Assembly: GCA_038259365.1 (NCBI GenBank)
Contig: JBBSOW010000161.1
Location: 1-5,358, forward strand
Origin: JBBSOW01 sp038259365
GTDB taxonomy: Bacteria; Actinomycetota; Actinomycetes; Propionibacteriales; Propionibacteriaceae
Reading direction: 5' to 3'
Length of the DNA: 5,358 nt
Position 1 is the first letter of the stretch; every line of letters begins with the position of its first letter. The position numbers and the translations under genes are program-made. This document shows positions 5,105-5,358 of this stretch, piece after piece. The notes under the pieces are model-generated. The model did not search any database and was not told where the DNA came from. It worked only from the letters and a program-made list of their open reading frames with translations.

Positions 5105-5358
5105 CTAGTCAACGACGGTTTTCTTCCGCCGCCTCTTGGCCGGTGCCGCGCTCAAACCCTCCACAGGCCGCACTGAGGCCGCAAGCGGGGCGAGCAGGCC
5201 GTCGATTCGCTGCCCCACAAGGTCCATATCGTCCTCGAACAAGGTCGCGTAAACGTTCAGCGTCATCGAGGCATCCTTATGCCCGAGAATCCGCTGAATA
5301 TGCTTCACACTGGCCCCCGACGAGATCGCCAACGAGGCCGCGGTATGCCGCAAATCGT
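5105..5358 (-). CDS. Tyrosine recombinase (phage/ICE integrase), C-terminal part only
   Basis: C-terminal catalytic end of a tyrosine recombinase that catalyses site-specific integration and excision; the N-terminal arm-binding and core-binding domains and most of the catalytic domain lie beyond the window. The frame is open to the right edge, where DLRHTAASLAI supplies the conserved Arg and the His of the HxLRH box. LGHKDASMTLNVYATLFEDD follows, with the second conserved His near base 5280 and the nucleophilic Tyr at 5249-5251. The TTG at 5353 is an internal Leu codon, not a start. The C-terminal tail is basic (KRRRKK). The gene is convergent with the tRNA, its TAG stop 13 bases from the tRNA end, which is the usual arrangement at one edge of an integrated element. 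Prophage, ICE and integrated plasmid cannot be told apart from this piece. Confidence 0.93.
   Translation of the reverse strand, partial: DLRHTAASLAISSGASVKHIQRILGHKDASMTLNVYATLFEDDMDLVGQRIDGLLAPLAASVRPVEGLSAAPAKRRRKKTVVD

Noticed and set aside
5105..5353. Complete 82-residue protein starting at TTG 5353
   Set aside because: The TTG is the Leu of the DLRH catalytic box of a recombinase whose frame continues past the window edge.

Overview
The window is GC-rich DNA from an actinobacterium. The GC-saturated third codon positions, the eukaryotic-type UDP-glucose pyrophosphorylase, the LutB/LutC pair, a LysE exporter with what looks like a leaderless GTG start, and a TAGGCT-type -10 box before a tRNA all fit. 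A propionibacterial or related lineage is my guess from protein style only; I cannot place it more finely.

Left part (1-1993, + strand): the end of a lactate-oxidation operon. lutB is cut only at its extreme 5' end by the window edge and overlaps lutC by 8 bases. lutA is expected just upstream, outside the window. The next gene (2007-3386, - strand) is a UTP-glucose-1-phosphate uridylyltransferase of the UDPGP family. It converges on lutC with only 13 bases between the two stop codons and no clear terminator.

Middle (3387-4316): a gene-poor stretch interrupted by one small VOC/glyoxalase-fold gene (3695-4045, - strand). Between that gene and the UDP-glucose gene lies the most unusual structure in the window. 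On the - strand there is a promoter-like pair in an AT-rich patch (about 40% GC), then immediately a long 16-bp stem enclosing two smaller hairpins, then a U tract. This has the layout of a small, self-terminating structured RNA of about 82 nt, or of an attenuator leader for the UDP-glucose gene; a small inverted-repeat element is the main rival reading. The space upstream of the VOC gene and the LysE gene holds several inverted repeats, one of them directly in front of the predicted lysE promoter.

Right part (4317-5358): a LysE-family amino-acid exporter (+), then a tRNA-Arg(CCT) gene with its own promoter. Thirteen bases past the tRNA, on the opposite strand, is the C-terminal end of a tyrosine recombinase that runs off the window. 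This is the classic junction of a genomic island or prophage integrated at a tRNA 3' end, so the window stops at the edge of an integrated element lying to the right.

The genes shown do not form one pathway: they are lactate oxidation, nucleotide-sugar supply, a small ligand-binding protein, amino-acid export, and an integration junction.
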